Shown here: positions 62,118-64,000 of the stretch, in pieces
How positions within the stretch are numbered: the stretch's first letter is position 1
How the letters are laid out: each line of letters starts with the position of its first letter
DNA from: Leptolyngbya sp. BL0902
GTDB taxonomy: Bacteria > Cyanobacteriota > Cyanobacteriia > Phormidesmidales > Phormidesmidaceae
NCBI RefSeq assembly: GCF_016403105.1
Contig: NZ_CP046155.1
Location: 1,054,001 to 1,118,000, forward strand
Reading direction: 5' to 3'
DNA: 64,000 bases
Translations under genes and position numbers: made by a program
The notes under the pieces: model-generated
What the model saw: the letters and a program-made list of their open reading frames with translations, nothing else
What the model was told of the DNA's origin: nothing
Databases searched by the model: none

Positions 62118-63970
62118 GGCGTCTCAAACCCTAGATAGCCCCTGGGGGTAATCAGCCAATCTTGGTGCTGGCGGGTGCTGGCGTTGCCAATCAGCACCAC
62201 CGTCAGCATATCAATGGGGGCGTGGGGCAGGTCGGCGAGGGTGGTGAGGTGGATGTCCTGATCGGGCCGATAGACGGACTTGACTACCGCTACCGGGGTT
62301 TCGGGCGCACGATGGGCCATCAAAATCTGGTGGGCGGTGTCGATCTGATGGGTGCGGGTTTTAGACTTGGGGTTGTAGAGGGCGATGACAAAATCGGCCT
62401 GGGCCGCCGCCTCCAGCCGTTTCACAATCATCTCCCAGGGGGTGAGCAGGTCGCTGAGGCTGATGGCGCAGAAGTCGTGCATCAGGGGTGCCCCCACCTG
62501 GGCCGCTGCCGCCTGGAGGGCCGAAATACCCGGAAACACCTCCACCGCAGGACGTTTGCCGTCCCAGCCCGTGGCCTGCAACTGCTCGAACACCAGCCCC
62601 GCCATGCCGTAGATGCCGCAATCTCCCGAAGACACCACCGCCACCGACAGCCCCCAGCGGGCCAAGTCGATGGCTCGCTCAGCCCGCTGTCGTTCCTGGG
62701 TAATGGGCCAGGGCTCTACAATTTGGCCGGGACGACACAGGGCGCGAATTTGGTCGATGTACAGGCCGTAGCCAATCACCGCATCCGCCCGCCCAAGGGC
62801 CTGCTTGGCGGCGGGGGTAATCTGGTCAAGCCGACCGGGGCCAATCCCCACCAGGAAAAGCTGCCCGGTTCGCCCGATAGATTCTCGCTCGGCCTGGGCC
62901 ACCGCCACGGTCACAGCCCCCGGTTCTCCTTCCAGACGAATCACCTGTTTAGGCACTCGCAGCGTCCCCCGATCCGCCGCTACCATCGCCGCCGCCTCCG
63001 CCACGCTGGGGGTTTGCACCGCCGCATCCACCACCGCCGAGGGATTGGGCACAGGAATATCCTTCAGTTCTGCCGCCGCAAAGCACCGCAACGGCCAGCG
63101 CCGAGATTCGCACAGTTCCACCAGGCCCACCTCATCGGCCTTGAGATCTAGCGAGGCCACCCCCGCCACCGATTCCAACGCCAAGCCATGGGCCTGAAAT
63201 ACCTGCTCTAGGGCGGTTTCAATCACATGGCGAGGGGTGCCCCGTTCGCAGCCGATGCCCACCCACAGCACCCTAGGGTGCCACTGGGCAGTGGGGATAT
63301 CGTTGCTGGGGTCAACGGAATGCTGGTTAGCACTGATCCGCAGTCGGGCCGTGGGGAGGGGGGAGGCGGGAGGATCGAACCCAAAGGGGTGATCAGCAGG
63401 GAGATGATCGCGCCAGAGCGTTGTACCGCTATCTTGATCCACCGCGATGGGCTGCCCCTGGGCAAAGGCCGCACTCACCGCTGTCCAATCGCCGCTGCCT
63501 TTGACCCAGCCAAAGGGGGTGCCGAGTTGGTCGATGCCCTGGAAATGCTTGGCGTGGGAGGCTCCCGTAATCACCGGGTCAGCCTCGATGAGCTGGCTGA
63601 TTTGGCGGGTCAGTCCATCGGCCCCGCCCTGGTGTCCACCGCAGAGGCTAATCACCTGTCGGCCCGTTTCTTCCACCACCACCACCGCCGGATCGGTGGC
63701 TTTATCCTGCAAGAGAGGGGCAATCAGCCGTACTACAGCCCCCGTGGCCAGGGCAAACACCAGGCCAGTCTGGGTCGGCCAAAGCTGTTCGACCACGTCC
63801 CGCAGTGGCCCATCGTAGGGTTGAACCTGATGCTGCACAGGGGCCAAGTCCGCCGCCAGGGTAGCCGCGAGGGATTGAGACAACCACAGCTTGGCTGGGA
63901 GGGCGACACAGATGGGAATTAAGGTTTTGACGCCCGCAGGGGTGGTGGCAATGGCCGCAATGCTAGACAC
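62114..63970 (-). CDS. cobJ: CbiG-CobJ fusion (cobalamin precorrin-3B C17-methyltransferase)
   Basis: A 618-residue fusion acting in corrin-ring synthesis. Residues about 1-345 are CbiG-like ('LVFALATGAVVRLIAPLLQDKATDPAVVVVEETGRQVISLCGGHQGGADGLTRQI' and 'WVGIGCERGTPRHVIETAL'), the module for opening the delta-lactone after ring contraction. Residues about 370-610 are the CobJ/CbiH SAM methyltransferase ('FLVGIGPGRLDQITPAAKQALGRADAVIGYGLYID', 'VVSSGDCGIYGMAGL', 'EVFPGISALQAAAAQVGAPL', 'NPKSKTR'). The same fusion is known in other cyanobacteria. The start at 63970 is followed upstream by only 30 bp of window, so context is cut. Confidence 0.93.
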   Translation of the reverse strand: MSSIAAIATTPAGVKTLIPICVALPAKLWLSQSLAATLAADLAPVQHQVQPYDGPLRDVVEQLWPTQTGLVFALATGAVVRLIAPLLQDKATDPAVVVVEETGRQVISLCGGHQGGADGLTRQISQLIEADPVITGASHAKHFQGIDQLGTPFGWVKGSGDWTAVSAAFAQGQPIAVDQDSGTTLWRDHLPADHPFGFDPPASPLPTARLRISANQHSVDPSNDIPTAQWHPRVLWVGIGCERGTPRHVIETALEQVFQAHGLALESVAGVASLDLKADEVGLVELCESRRWPLRCFAAAELKDIPVPNPSAVVDAAVQTPSVAEAAAMVAADRGTLRVPKQVIRLEGEPGAVTVAVAQAERESIGRTGQLFLVGIGPGRLDQITPAAKQALGRADAVIGYGLYIDQIRALCRPGQIVEPWPITQERQRAERAIDLARWGLSVAVVSSGDCGIYGMAGLVFEQLQATGWDGKRPAVEVFPGISALQAAAAQVGAPLMHDFCAISLSDLLTPWEMIVKRLEAAAQADFVIALYNPKSKTRTHQIDTAHQILMAHRAPETPVAVVKSVYRPDQDIHLTTLADLPHAPIDMLTVVLIGNASTRQHQDWLITPRGYLGFETP

Positions 63971-64000
63971 AGAAAGCCCTCTCCAAAGTTTTTGATCCTA

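Overview
The window is chromosomal DNA of a cyanobacterium. G+C looks high throughout, apart from two visibly A+T-richer patches. The cyanobacterial assignment rests on the photosystem I assembly factor Ycf3, a CbiG-CobJ fusion, a PlsY-like/PEP-utilising fusion, a NuiA-family protein, a TrpD2-type protein, DASH cryptochrome, cyanobacterial-type TamB and a DUF3095 protein. The style (Uma2 protein, dispersed G-tract and CCCTCTCCC-palindrome repeats, many long intergenic leaders) resembles filamentous Leptolyngbya/Nodosilinea-like lineages, but the genus is an inference. No rRNA, tRNA, CRISPR array or intact insertion sequence was found.

Layout. 1-5.4 kb: 3' part of a TamB envelope protein. 5.5-11.2 kb: metallophosphoesterase, RRM RNA-binding protein, hybrid-like histidine kinase, PyrR, type 2 IPP isomerase and a GNAT acetyltransferase. 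11.2-12.1 kb: a degenerate intergenic stretch, then a HicA/HicB toxin-antitoxin pair behind a large M1 aminopeptidase. 14.9-17.6 kb: aroB and purB. 17.6-22.5 kb: one gene for a 1631-residue, extremely acidic, repeat-built membrane protein. 22.8-29.4 kb: exported peroxiredoxin, Dtd, an exported NTF2-like protein, MurG, Ycf3, GatC, Uma2-like protein and TrpD2-like protein. 29.5-36.6 kb: LysR regulator divergent from thioredoxin, peptide-type ABC permease, a TPR/A-type Fe-S carrier operon, a conserved hypothetical and ArgJ. 36.7-51.2 kb: ClpB, DUF3095 protein, a RecJ nearly twice the usual length, citramalate synthase, the PlsY-like/PEP-synthase-like fusion and a DASH cryptochrome. 51.4-53.6 kb: PrxQ, NuiA-family protein and small hypotheticals.

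54.1-56.4 kb is the most unusual segment. It is a two-gene, A+T-richer cassette with ATGA start/stop overlap. The first gene fuses an HsdR-N-like PD-(D/E)XK domain to a ParA ATPase. The second encodes a ParB-like protein with two SAP/Rho-N-like repeats. A 41-bp imperfect inverted repeat lies just upstream, as expected of an operator or parS-like site. It looks like a horizontally acquired partition-like or defence-like module inserted between housekeeping genes.

56.6-64 kb: RsmH convergent with Ffh (SRP54), then a large PAS/GAF-type protein with an in-frame stop just after a well-placed upstream start, and the CbiG-CobJ fusion at the right edge.

Most of the window is core metabolism: isoprenoids, pyrimidine control, shikimate, purine, arginine, isoleucine via citramalate, peptidoglycan, corrinoid. 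Thiol/redox and proteostasis genes are interspersed. Genes are mostly single or in short pairs, as is common in cyanobacteria. Coordinates for short sites were read by eye and may be off by a base or two.
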